Shown piece after piece: positions 1 to 6,450 of a DNA stretch of 12,216 nt. The stretch covers positions 1 through 12,216 of the forward strand of contig CAZUHK010000089.1 of NCBI GenBank assembly GCA_964620345.1, written 5' to 3'. Made by a program: the position numbers and the translations under genes. Source of the DNA: CAZUHK01 sp964620345. GTDB lineage: Bacteria; Planctomycetota; Phycisphaerae; Phycisphaerales; Zrk34. The stretch's first letter is position 1; each line of letters starts with the position of its first letter. The notes beneath the pieces are model-generated. The model had not been told where the DNA came from and did not search any database. It saw only the letters and a list, made by a program, of their open reading frames with translations.

Positions 1-154
1 CCATGGTTATCGGATCATCCCCTGCCAACTCGCCAACGGGTGTGAACGGTTACCAAACCGCGAACATTGATATTGGCCCCCCACGCCACGCGCGGGGCGC
101 GTTTCAATCCGCTGACTGCAATGCGTAGGGCATCGGCCGCGGGCGCGGGCGGGA

Positions 155-904
155 TCACCCCATGGCCTTGATCGCGGCGACGCACCGGGTGAGCGAGGGG
201 ATGGGGTTGTCCACGTCGCCTTCGTATTCGAGGATCGCTTCGCCGTCGAAGCCGAGCTCTTCGCACGTCCTGGCCAGGGCGGGCAGGTCGAGGTTGCCGG
301 TGCCCACGACGACGTCTTCGTGCTTGCCGGTGCCTTCGTGGAAGGTGAAGTCTTTCATGTGCACGGCGAACAGTCGGTCGCCGGCCTGCCTGGCCAGCTC
401 GATCGGATCGACGTGGGCCTGCAGGGCCCAGGCGGTGTCCAGGCACAGGCCGATGCGGTCGCCGGCGGTTTTGTAGACCCAGCCCAGCGCCTGGTTGTTG
501 CCCAGCCAGTGGTGGCCGCCGTGGTTGTGAATGCCGCAGCGGAGGTTGTATTCCTCGGCCAGCTTCTGCACGGTCGCGTGGGTGTCGAGGAAGCTGCCGG
601 GGTCGGCGAAGTTGATCGACACATGCTTGAGGCCCGCGGCCTTGGCGAAGTCAAACTTGGCGCGCAGTTCGGCTTGCGGGCAGTCGGCCGGCTCCACGCC
701 GATCGACTGGATCGTCACGCCCGCCTGCTGGTAGGTGTCGATCACCTGCTGATGAACCTGGGGGTTGGCGAAGTCGGCGTGCTTGCGGCAGATCTCGATC
801 TTCGAAAGGCCGATATCTTTGACGGCCCGGGCGACCGTGGCGTTGTTTTCGATGCTGCGGAAGCAGTAGCTCTGCACACCGAAGTCGCGGGTGATGCGGG
901 TCAT
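155..904 (-). CDS. Sugar phosphate isomerase/epimerase-like TIM-barrel protein
   Basis: The 249-residue protein has the pattern of the xylose-isomerase-like / AP-endonuclease-2 TIM-barrel superfamily, whose members isomerise or epimerise sugars and inositols using a divalent metal. Likely metal-site segments come in the family order: KIEIC (E37), GIHNHGG (H126/H128), LCLDTAW (D156), FAVHMKD (H182) and AILEYEG (E226/E228). No signal peptide or membrane segment is seen, so it should be cytoplasmic. The start at 904 is chosen because AAGGAG lies about 9 nt upstream; the frame is open to 940, but those 12 extra residues have no ribosome site. It is divergent from the DUF389 gene across 120 bp. 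Family membership is firm; the substrate cannot be read from the sequence. Confidence 0.85.
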   Translation of the reverse strand: MTRITRDFGVQSYCFRSIENNATVARAVKDIGLSKIEICRKHADFANPQVHQQVIDTYQQAGVTIQSIGVEPADCPQAELRAKFDFAKAAGLKHVSINFADPGSFLDTHATVQKLAEEYNLRCGIHNHGGHHWLGNNQALGWVYKTAGDRIGLCLDTAWALQAHVDPIELARQAGDRLFAVHMKDFTFHEGTGKHEDVVVGTGNLDLPALARTCEELGFDGEAILEYEGDVDNPIPSLTRCVAAIKAMG

Positions 905-1024
905 GGGGATCGCTCCTTTTCGCTGCGTCGGGGACAGCAACCGATGGTATCAGCCGCGATGCATTTGGCAAGCGTCGGCGGGGCTGGGGTAAACTGGTTG
1001 CGCTGAGTCATTCGGAGCCCGGCC

Positions 1025-2068
1025 TTGCCGTTTCGCCGCATCGAGTTGATTGTCGATGACGCCGCGTCGCCCGACCTGGACGCCGTGCTGATTGAACACG
1101 AAGTGATCGATCGGTATGTGATGGCCGCCGATGCGTCCAGCCGCACCATCTTCCTGATCGATGAATCGCGCACCGAGGCGATCGTCGATGCGCTGAGCGA
1201 CCGGTTCGGCGGGGATGGGTCTTTCTCGCTGGCGATCTACGAAGTGGCGGGCCTGCTTCCGCGGCGCGAGCAAGACGAATCGTCACAACAACCGCCGCCG
1301 CCTGCCGACGAGCCATCGCCAACGGGCAACGGCGGGTTCGGCCGGCGCGTCAGCCGGGAGGAACTGCTGGACGACCTGGCGCCCGGCAGCCGCACCGACG
1401 CGGTGTACCTGGCGCAGGTGTTCATCTCGTGCCTGGTCGCGGCGGTGGGGATGATCCGGGACAACGTGGCGCTGGTTATCGCGGCGATGGTGATCGCGCC
1501 GCTGCTGTTGCCCAACATGTCGCTGGCGCTGGGCACGACGCTGGGCGACCTGGCGATGGTCCGCCGATCGATGCGCACCGCGGTGCTGGGCCTGGCCGTG
1601 GGCCTGGGGCTGAGCGTGGCGGTGGGGTTTGGGATTCCGTTCGACCCGTCGGTGCGTGAGATCGCCACGCGGGGCGAGGTGCGCTTCAGCGATCTGCTGG
1701 TGGCGCTGGCCGCGGGCGCCGCCGGGGCGCTGGCGGTGACCACGGGCGTCTCGGCGAACCTGATCGGCGTCATGGTCGCCGTGGCGCTGGTCCCGCCGCT
1801 GGTCGCCGTGGGCCTGCTGCTGGGCCACGGCGATGTGGCCGGCGCCGGCGCCGCCACGGTGCTGCTGGCGACCAACCTGGTCTGCGTCAACCTCGCGGCG
1901 ATGGGCGTGTTCCTCGCCCAGGGCATCCGCCCGTCGTCCTGGTGCGAACAGGCCAACGCCCGCCGCGCCACCCGCATCGCCATCATCTGCTGGCTGGGGC
2001 TGCTGGGCACGCTGGCGGCACTGATCTTCTACTTCGCCGACACGGTCCCCCTGGGCACGCGGCCGTAG
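1025..2068 (+). CDS. DUF389 family (TIGR00341-like) integral membrane protein
   Basis: The 347-residue protein has a soluble N-terminal domain (about 1-80, opening PFRRIELIV), a Pro/Gln-rich linker (about 84-105), and a membrane domain of roughly six to seven hydrophobic segments (about 126-142, 148-170, 185-205, 222-240, 245-266, 272-298, 316-338). The segments IAAMVIAPLLLPNMSLALG, TTGVSANLIGVMVAVALVPP and LLATNLVCVNLA are characteristic of the DUF389 family, whose biochemical role is not established. The start is TTG at 1025, with GGAG at 1014-1017 (7-nt spacing); the residues after it match the usual family beginning, so no later start is preferred. It is divergent from the isomerase-like gene and may share its regulatory region. 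The family call is firm; transport function is only a guess. Confidence 0.85.
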   Translation: MPFRRIELIVDDAASPDLDAVLIEHEVIDRYVMAADASSRTIFLIDESRTEAIVDALSDRFGGDGSFSLAIYEVAGLLPRREQDESSQQPPPPADEPSPTGNGGFGRRVSREELLDDLAPGSRTDAVYLAQVFISCLVAAVGMIRDNVALVIAAMVIAPLLLPNMSLALGTTLGDLAMVRRSMRTAVLGLAVGLGLSVAVGFGIPFDPSVREIATRGEVRFSDLLVALAAGAAGALAVTTGVSANLIGVMVAVALVPPLVAVGLLLGHGDVAGAGAATVLLATNLVCVNLAAMGVFLAQGIRPSSWCEQANARRATRIAIICWLGLLGTLAALIFYFADTVPLGTRP

Positions 2069-2089
2069 CACGCCGTTCGCCCCGGTCGA

Positions 2090-2106
2090 TGCGGGAAGTT
2101 TCCGCA
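2090..2106 (+). terminator. Small hairpin after the DUF389 gene
   Basis: TGCGGGA (2090-2096) pairs with TTTCCGCA up to 2106 with one G-U pair and a 3-nt loop, 21 nt after the stop codon. No T-run follows, so this is a weak terminator candidate or simply a chance hairpin. Confidence 0.25.
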
Positions 2107-2195
2107 ACATTTACCCCGCCGGGCACGTCTTATTCGACAGTCGGCCCGAATCGGCCGATACGATTGATCGCCCGAGTAATTGCCGGAGAAGTGTC

Positions 2196-3386
2196 ATGAA
2201 GCCGTTTGATCGATGGACATTGGGGCCGCTGGCGCTGCTCGTGCTGCTCAATGGTGCGAGCGCGTGGGGCCAGGCCGACGCGGATCGCCAGGCGCGCATC
2301 GAGGCGGCGCGGCAGGCCCAGCAGATCGCGCTGCTCCGGCGGGTCGCGCTGGGGCGTGATGATGACAAGGCGCTCGAAGCGATGGGCGAGCTGGCCCAAA
2401 TGGGTCCGTCGGCACGGGACGACCTGGTCCGCGCCCTGCGCGGGGCGCTGGCGCGGACGGGGCGCCTGGCGTCGCGCGCGCTGCGCGGCGCGGGCGATCG
2501 GGCGCGCCTGGCCGAGTACGAAGCCAAGCTGGCCGCGGAGCGTGACGCGGCATGGGCGAACATCGCCAAGCTCGAAAAAGGCGAGCCGGTCGCCAAGGCC
2601 CACGCGCACTACGAAACGCTCAAGAAGATGTACGCCGAGCTGGGGCCGATCTACCAGCGCCGGGCCGCGGCGGTCGAGGCGCTGTCGCTGCGGCAGCGAT
2701 ACGTCGAGCTGTGGGAACAGGTGGCCAGCGACGAGGACAAGGCACAGATCGCCGCGGAGCAGGCCGAGCTGGCCGCGGCCGTGAAGGACGCGCTGGGCAT
2801 GTCGCTCGATGAAGCGATCGACGCCGCGGCGTTCAACCACGGCAAGGCCCCGAACGACCCGGCGAAGTTTTCGCTCTGGCACGCCGCCGCGGCCGATCGG
2901 ATCGATGCGTACAACCAGCAGCACATCAAGCCCCTGATGGACCGGGCCGAGTGGGAGAACGCGGCGTACGTGAACGACTACCGCCGCTGGCTGGGGGCGT
3001 TGCCCTACGAGCTGGACGCCCGGCTGATCCAGGCCGCCCGCCGCCACAGCAAGGACATGGTCGATCGGGGCTACTTCAGCCACACCGGCAAGAACGCGGC
3101 CAACAAGACCCACACCAAGCGCATGGCCAACGCCGGGTACAAAGGCGGGTATTCGGAAAACATCGCCTACGGCTCGGCCAGCGGGGCCGCGGCGTTCTGG
3201 CAATGGTTCGACTCGCCCGGCCACCACAAGAACATGGTCGCCCGCGACTCGATCTCCCTGGGCGTGGGCCGGTGGGCCAGCACCTGGACGCAGAACATGG
3301 GCCGGGGCAAGCGGCTGATGCTCCAGCCCGATGCGAAGCGCGACCAGGCCAAGGTCAAAGGCGAGATTCTCAAGCCCGGGCGCTAA
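2196..3386 (+). CDS. Secreted CAP/SCP-domain protein with long helical N-terminal region
   Basis: The 396-residue protein begins with a signal peptide (basic MKPFDR, hydrophobic core ending near ASAWG at 21-25). Residues about 26-240 are Ala/Glu/Arg-rich with helical, coiled-coil-like character and no family I recognise. Residues about 250-365 form a bacterial CAP (SCP/PR-1-like) domain: an ARRHSKDM helix, RGYFSH with H296, YSENIAYG with E321, SPGHHKNM with H343/H344, then LGVGR and WTQNMG. These match the conserved His/Glu cavity of the family. Such proteins act outside the cytoplasm, but their bacterial functions are mostly unknown. GGAG at 2185-2188 sits 7 nt before the ATG. The gene is convergent with the superoxide dismutase gene. 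The domain call is confident; no enzymatic role is claimed. Confidence 0.88.
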   Translation: MKPFDRWTLGPLALLVLLNGASAWGQADADRQARIEAARQAQQIALLRRVALGRDDDKALEAMGELAQMGPSARDDLVRALRGALARTGRLASRALRGAGDRARLAEYEAKLAAERDAAWANIAKLEKGEPVAKAHAHYETLKKMYAELGPIYQRRAAAVEALSLRQRYVELWEQVASDEDKAQIAAEQAELAAAVKDALGMSLDEAIDAAAFNHGKAPNDPAKFSLWHAAAADRIDAYNQQHIKPLMDRAEWENAAYVNDYRRWLGALPYELDARLIQAARRHSKDMVDRGYFSHTGKNAANKTHTKRMANAGYKGGYSENIAYGSASGAAAFWQWFDSPGHHKNMVARDSISLGVGRWASTWTQNMGRGKRLMLQPDAKRDQAKVKGEILKPGR

Positions 3387-3395
3387 GCGCGCCCG
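3377..3395. terminator. Hairpin carrying the CAP gene stop codon in its loop
   Basis: CGGGCGC (3377-3383) and GCGCCCG (3389-3395) form a perfect 7-bp stem, with the loop TAAGC containing the TAA stop at 3384-3386. It lies between two convergent genes, where a bidirectional terminator would be expected. There is no T-run on either side, so rho-independent function is uncertain. Confidence 0.35.
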
Positions 3396-3434
3396 CGCCG
3401 CGGCCCGCCCGCGCCGTCGGATCAGCGTGGTGCA

Positions 3435-4178
3435 TCACATCCCCTTCATCGCCGACTTGGCCGCGGCGAATCGCTCGGCCACGTTTTTCCAGTTCACCAC
3501 GTTCCAGAACGCATCGACGTAATCGCCCCGGCGGTTCTGGTATTGCAGGTAGTAGGCGTGTTCCCACACGTCGATCATCAGCAGCGGGATCGACCCAGCG
3601 GTCATCAGGTCCTGCTGATTCATCATGGTCAGCACGAACGTGCGTTGCAGCGTCGGATGCCAGGCGAGCACGCCCCAGCCGCCGCCCTCGACGCTCTTGG
3701 CCGCGGCGGCGAAGTGGGCCCCGAACCGCTCGACCGATCCGAAGTCATTGACCAGCCGCTCGCGCAGCTCGCCCTCGGGCCCGCCGCCCCCGCCGTCGCT
3801 CGGCGGGGCCATGTTGTGCCAGAAAATCAGGTGATTGACGTATCCCCCGCCGTGGAACGCGAGCAGCCGGCTGAGCTGCTGGATGTTGCCGTAGTCGCCG
3901 GCCTCGCGCGCCTCGGCCAGCTTCGCCAGCGTCGCGTTCAGCCCGTTGGTGTAGCCGCGGTGGTGCTTGCCGTGGTGAATCGCCATCGTCTTGGCATCGA
4001 TGTGCGGCTCGAGCGCATCGTACGCATACGGCAGGTCGGGCAGCAGATACTGGCCATCATCGCCCATCGCGGCCGGGTGCGCCAGCGCGACCCCCGGTCC
4101 CACCATCGGCAGCCCAGCCAAAGCCCCAGCCCCCACCGCGGCGGTGGTCAACATCTGTCGGCGAGTAAGATTCGACAT
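3435..4178 (-). CDS. Fe/Mn-family superoxide dismutase with Tat signal peptide
   Basis: The 247-residue protein dismutates superoxide to oxygen and hydrogen peroxide. Metal ligands are visible: H68 (AIHHGKHH), H116 (YVNHLIFWHN), and D203 and H207 (IDVWEHAYY). The gateway tyrosine is Y76. The GGG-x-VNH segment and a glutamine at 188/189 (NQQD) look more like Mn-type than Fe-type enzymes, but metal use cannot be settled here. The N-terminus carries a twin-arginine signal: LTRRQML (R6, R7), a hydrophobic stretch, and ALA at 31-33 as a likely cleavage site, so the folded, metal-loaded enzyme is probably exported. The start at 4178 is chosen because AAGGAG lies about 7 nt upstream; the frame is open to 4229. 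It is convergent with the CAP gene. Confidence 0.93.
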   Translation of the reverse strand: MSNLTRRQMLTTAAVGAGALAGLPMVGPGVALAHPAAMGDDGQYLLPDLPYAYDALEPHIDAKTMAIHHGKHHRGYTNGLNATLAKLAEAREAGDYGNIQQLSRLLAFHGGGYVNHLIFWHNMAPPSDGGGGGPEGELRERLVNDFGSVERFGAHFAAAAKSVEGGGWGVLAWHPTLQRTFVLTMMNQQDLMTAGSIPLLMIDVWEHAYYLQYQNRRGDYVDAFWNVVNWKNVAERFAAAKSAMKGM

Positions 4179-4192
4179 GCGTATCTCCTTGC

Positions 4193-4453
4193 TCAAAAGT
4201 GCGCGTTCAAACGCATCGTAGCCCCCCAATCAGCCCAGGACATAAACGCCATCTCCCTCTGCTGCGCCAAACGGCCGGACATCCGGCTCCATGAATCGGC
4301 CGCCCCCAGCACGATGCCCTCGGTGCCCGCAGGTGTGAAGGCGGCCAGACTCAACGTCAGGGTGTTGTTACCAGAGCTTACTAATCGTTCCGCCAGATAC
4401 CGCTTCCGGTTCATCCAGATTTGGATAACACCCGATTCTCCGTGGTTATCCAT
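4193..4453 (-). CDS. Doubtful small ORF upstream of the superoxide dismutase gene
   Basis: An 86-codon frame from ATG at 4453 (TTG at 4462 is an alternative) ends 14 nt before the dismutase start, a spacing that would suit an operon. The protein would be soluble, with no repeats or recognisable motif, several tryptophans and methionines, and a normal-looking composition. No ribosome-binding site precedes either start, and third positions are less GC-rich than in neighbouring genes. A palindrome (4422-4452) covers the proposed start. It may instead be non-coding leader of the dismutase gene. I do not recognise it and assign no function. Confidence 0.2.
   Translation of the reverse strand: MDNHGESGVIQIWMNRKRYLAERLVSSGNNTLTLSLAAFTPAGTEGIVLGAADSWSRMSGRLAQQREMAFMSWADWGATMRLNAHF
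4422..4452. repeat. 8-bp inverted repeat in AT-richer intergenic DNA
   Basis: TGGATAAC (4422-4429) and GTTATCCA (4445-4452) are perfect inverted copies separated by 15 nt. The element could be an operator, or a hairpin in a transcript of either strand. Nothing links it to a specific regulator. Confidence 0.35.
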
Positions 4454-4497
4454 GACGATCAAGCCGCGTTTGCGCTTCGAAGGGGTTCATCGGTGAA

Positions 4498-4540
4498 AAC
4501 AGATCTGTTGACAACCGGAAACAGCGGTATTATCTCCGGT
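4498..4540 (+). promoter_or_regulatory. Promoter-like region with overlapping palindromes for the 192-aa gene
   Basis: A consensus -35 hexamer TTGACA lies at 4508-4513. Two -10 candidates follow: TATTAT at 4528-4533 (close to consensus but only 14 nt away) and TATCTC at 4531-4536 (17 nt away, poorer match). A perfect 12-bp palindrome, AACAGATCTGTT (4498-4509), overlaps the -35. A second inverted repeat, ACCGGA (4514-4519) and TCCGGT (4535-4540), brackets the -10. Transcription would start near 4541, giving a leader of about 58 nt before the ATG at 4599. The arrangement looks like a promoter occluded by a dimeric repressor, but this is inference. Confidence 0.4.
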
Positions 4541-4598
4541 AGTAGCCCGGGGAAATGGATTTCTGTAGAAGAACAAGTTCGGCCGCATAGGTGATCTC

Positions 4599-5177
4599 AT
4601 GCGAATGAAGTATCTCGGCGACTCCTACGACATCGTGAAGCAGTCCCTACTGCTGTGGCTGCAAGTATTCGGCAAGTGGTCAGCGCACCCGATGTTCACC
4701 GAGAACGTGTCGGATGATGATATAAACGCATTCGGCAGGCTGTTGGACGTGGAGGTCGTCTCCCGCGAGGTATTGACAGTCAATACCGACCGGTCGGCGT
4801 ATTTTTCCGTCGCGAACTCTAGCAAGCATCTGTTCCTCGACCCGGACACGGGGCTGCGAATGTGCCCAACCCGCAACGGCCGGGCACCCAAGTATCTGTT
4901 CGCCCGCGAACTGGTCTACCTTGCTGCGCAGCGACCGAAGTGGCTTACCCTTGTCTTCGACCAAAGCGTACGCCGCGGCTCTGAGCGGTTGGACATGGAA
5001 AAAAAGATCCGGGTTCTTTGCCAAAGTGAACTCTATGGGTTCGCCTACATCTCCCATGCTTGCTTCCTGGTGGTTGGAAAGGATCAGGCGTTGGTCAAGC
5101 GTGCCCGGTCAAAGATCATCAAAGCGTCCCGGCTGCCCGAGAGCAGATTTCTGGAAGTAATGTCCGTCGAGCAATAG
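4599..5177 (+). CDS. Hypothetical protein of unrecognised family (192 aa)
   Basis: The protein is soluble, with no signal peptide or membrane helix. Notable segments are KYLGDSYDIVKQ (4-15), WSAHPMFTE (27-35), a central HLFLDPDTGLRM (77-88, with D81 and D83), LVFDQSVRRGSE (118-129) and GFAYISHACFLVVG (147-160). The alternation of hydrophobic strands ending in acidic residues suggests an alpha/beta fold, and the DPDTG loop may be a functional site, but I cannot name the family or assign an activity. AGGTG at 4590-4594 supports ATG 4599; ATG 4605 is an alternative. Codon use and base composition are visibly less GC-rich than in flanking genes, suggesting recent acquisition. The gene stands alone, between a promoter-like region and a set of inverted repeats. 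It is a plausible coding gene on length, ribosome site and composition. Confidence 0.75.
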   Translation: MRMKYLGDSYDIVKQSLLLWLQVFGKWSAHPMFTENVSDDDINAFGRLLDVEVVSREVLTVNTDRSAYFSVANSSKHLFLDPDTGLRMCPTRNGRAPKYLFARELVYLAAQRPKWLTLVFDQSVRRGSERLDMEKKIRVLCQSELYGFAYISHACFLVVGKDQALVKRARSKIIKASRLPESRFLEVMSVEQ

Positions 5178-5178
5178 C

Positions 5179-5244
5179 ATGCAACGGATGGCGCTGTGCG
5201 GCACAGGCGGCGCGGATTGTCTCGGGCGCAATCCGACGTTCGGC
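5179..5244 (+). repeat. Nested inverted repeats after the 192-aa gene: attC-like site or terminator
   Basis: Starting 2 nt after the stop codon, AAC GGAT (5183-5189) and GCGC (5191-5194) can pair with GCGC (5226-5229) and ATCC...GTT (5231-5240), with one mismatch and a 3-nt bulge. Internal hairpins are CTGTG/CACAG (5194-5206) and CGGATTG/CAATCCG (5213-5235). The outer AAC...GTT ends, the imperfect arms, the length of about 66 nt and the place right after an ORF resemble an integron attC site. However, GTTCGGC departs from the GTTRRRY core at one base. The alternative is a terminator between convergent genes, although no T-run follows. Confidence 0.3.
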
Positions 5245-5372
5245 TTGCGCGTGGCGACCGGCGCGGACGGGATTGGGTTTGGCGGTTGGTTCGCGTGGGC
5301 CGTCCCGCACGCGATGCAAGACGGGAACGCCGCAGCCGATTCCGTGGAAGCTGGGGCTGCCGCTCGCTGCGC

Positions 5373-6110
5373 CTACTCGGCGGTCGGCTGCGGGCGTTTG
5401 GTTTCGTGCACGGGTTCGAGGCGGCCTTTGAGGAAGGCGTGCTCGAACCAGTATTGTTCCACGGCGTGGCGGCGGTCGATCATGGTGCGGCGAAGGTCGT
5501 CGGTGATCTGATCGTCGGGCAGCTCGCCGAGCGTGGCGGTGATGTCCATCTTCGTGCCGGTGCGGTAGAGCGTGAGGGTGATCTTCTGGCCGGGGCGGTG
5601 TTGTTTGATGGATTCACTGAGGCCCTGGATGGGGTTGTCCTTCTGGAGCGGCTCGCCGTTGAGGGCGACGATCTGGTCGTTTTGCTGCAGGCCCGCGTCG
5701 TCGGCGCCGGAGTTGGGGATGACGTGGGCGACGACGATGCGCGGCTCGCCGTTGATCACTATGAGCGTCTGGCCGATGCCCAGGAAGCCCGGGCGGTGCA
5801 GCTCGGGGTGGCGGGGCAGGACGTACCGCTCGAACAGCGCCCGGCTGTAGAGGCGAAGCCGCATGCGGACCTCGGCGTCGTCGGTGCGGTGGTAGTGATC
5901 GACGACGATCGGCAGCGCGGATCGCGGCAGGTCTTCCAGGGCCTTCTGGGCGGCTTGCCGCTGGTTGTAGTCGGGGTGGCCGAGCTGTTCGACGATCGCC
6001 GCGACTTGGGCCGGCACATCGGCGGGCGCGTCGGCCGGCGCGGCCCAGGCCGGCGACGCGGCCAGCCCGGCTGCCAGAACGATCATCGGCATCATCAGTC
6101 GCATCGGCAT
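5373..6110 (-). CDS. Exported protein with HEAT-like region and PDZ domain
   Basis: The 245-residue protein has a signal peptide (hydrophobic core about 5-19, probable cleavage after AWA at 21-23). A helical segment follows (about 33-98): a HEAT-like pair with the planctomycete-type pattern of a run-up helix, PDYNQRQAAQKAL, then a second helix. A PDZ domain spans about 108-198: GFLGIG (carboxylate-binding loop), the AHVIPNSGADDAGLQQNDQIVALNGEPL core, and GQKITLTLYR. There is no protease domain, so it probably binds protein termini or tethers partners outside the cytoplasm. ATG 6110 is chosen because GAGG lies 5 nt upstream; the open frame to 6236 lacks such a site and would bury the signal peptide. 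It is divergent from aceE and convergent with the 192-aa gene. Specific partners are unknown. Confidence 0.82.
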   Translation of the reverse strand: MPMRLMMPMIVLAAGLAASPAWAAPADAPADVPAQVAAIVEQLGHPDYNQRQAAQKALEDLPRSALPIVVDHYHRTDDAEVRMRLRLYSRALFERYVLPRHPELHRPGFLGIGQTLIVINGEPRIVVAHVIPNSGADDAGLQQNDQIVALNGEPLQKDNPIQGLSESIKQHRPGQKITLTLYRTGTKMDITATLGELPDDQITDDLRRTMIDRRHAVEQYWFEHAFLKGRLEPVHETKRPQPTAE

Positions 6111-6450
6111 CACAACCTCGCTCGCGAGAGTAACCTGAGTATATGGATCGACCGCCGGCCGATGCCAGCGACAGTTGTTCGGCTCCGCCACCGCCTGACA
6201 ATGGCGCCGCATCCGGCCGAGGCGGTGGCGGGCCATGTCACAACTCCCCGGGTCAGAGGTTCACGATAAGATGCGTGGTCACGCTGTCCGGTCGAGATTC
6301 ACCCGATCGGATCATCACCACCGCATCGGCGAATCAGCCAAGGTCGATGTCGCCACCCTGTAAGGGCGATCTCGGCCACTTGCCCCCCCACCGGCGCTTT
6401 CCCTACGCTATAGCGCTCGCCTCGGCACGACCCTTACGGATAACCACCCG
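6111..6450. promoter_or_regulatory. Divergent intergenic region upstream of aceE and the PDZ gene
   Basis: These 340 bp hold no gene I can support. They should carry promoters for both directions. Toward aceE, TTGCCC (6380-6385) and TACGCT (6404-6409), 18 nt apart, are a weak sigma-70-like pair. The palindrome GCTATAGC covers 6407-6414, and GTAAGGG (6360-6366) is repeated inverted as CCCTTAC (6431-6437) just before the aceE start. No recognised binding site for a pyruvate-responsive regulator is evident. Confidence 0.35.

Noticed and set aside
15..446. 143-codon minus-strand frame at the left edge
   Set aside because: Arg/Pro-rich shadow of the isomerase-like gene in another frame. Positions 1-154 show no gene I can support.
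2130..3227. 365-codon antisense frame across the CAP gene
   Set aside because: Same composition effect; the plus strand has a ribosome site, signal peptide and recognisable domain.
4498..4509. LexA box
   Set aside because: The palindrome reads ACAG-AT-CTGT, not the CTGT-N8-ACAG of enterobacterial LexA nor the GAAC-N4-GTTC of Gram-positive LexA.
4577..5244. The two GTTCGGC copies as proof of recombination junctions
   Set aside because: The same 7-mer appears elsewhere (for example near 1204, 1336, 6177, 8047 and 8275), so the repeat alone carries no weight; only the combined picture is reported as a hypothesis.
6111..6236. 42-residue N-terminal extension of the PDZ gene
   Set aside because: It would place the signal peptide internally and lacks a ribosome site; ATG 6110 has GAGG upstream.
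5196..6269. 357-codon plus-strand frame across the PDZ gene
   Set aside because: The minus strand encodes a signal peptide and a clear PDZ domain; the plus-strand product is Val/Gly/Asp/Arg-rich without motifs.
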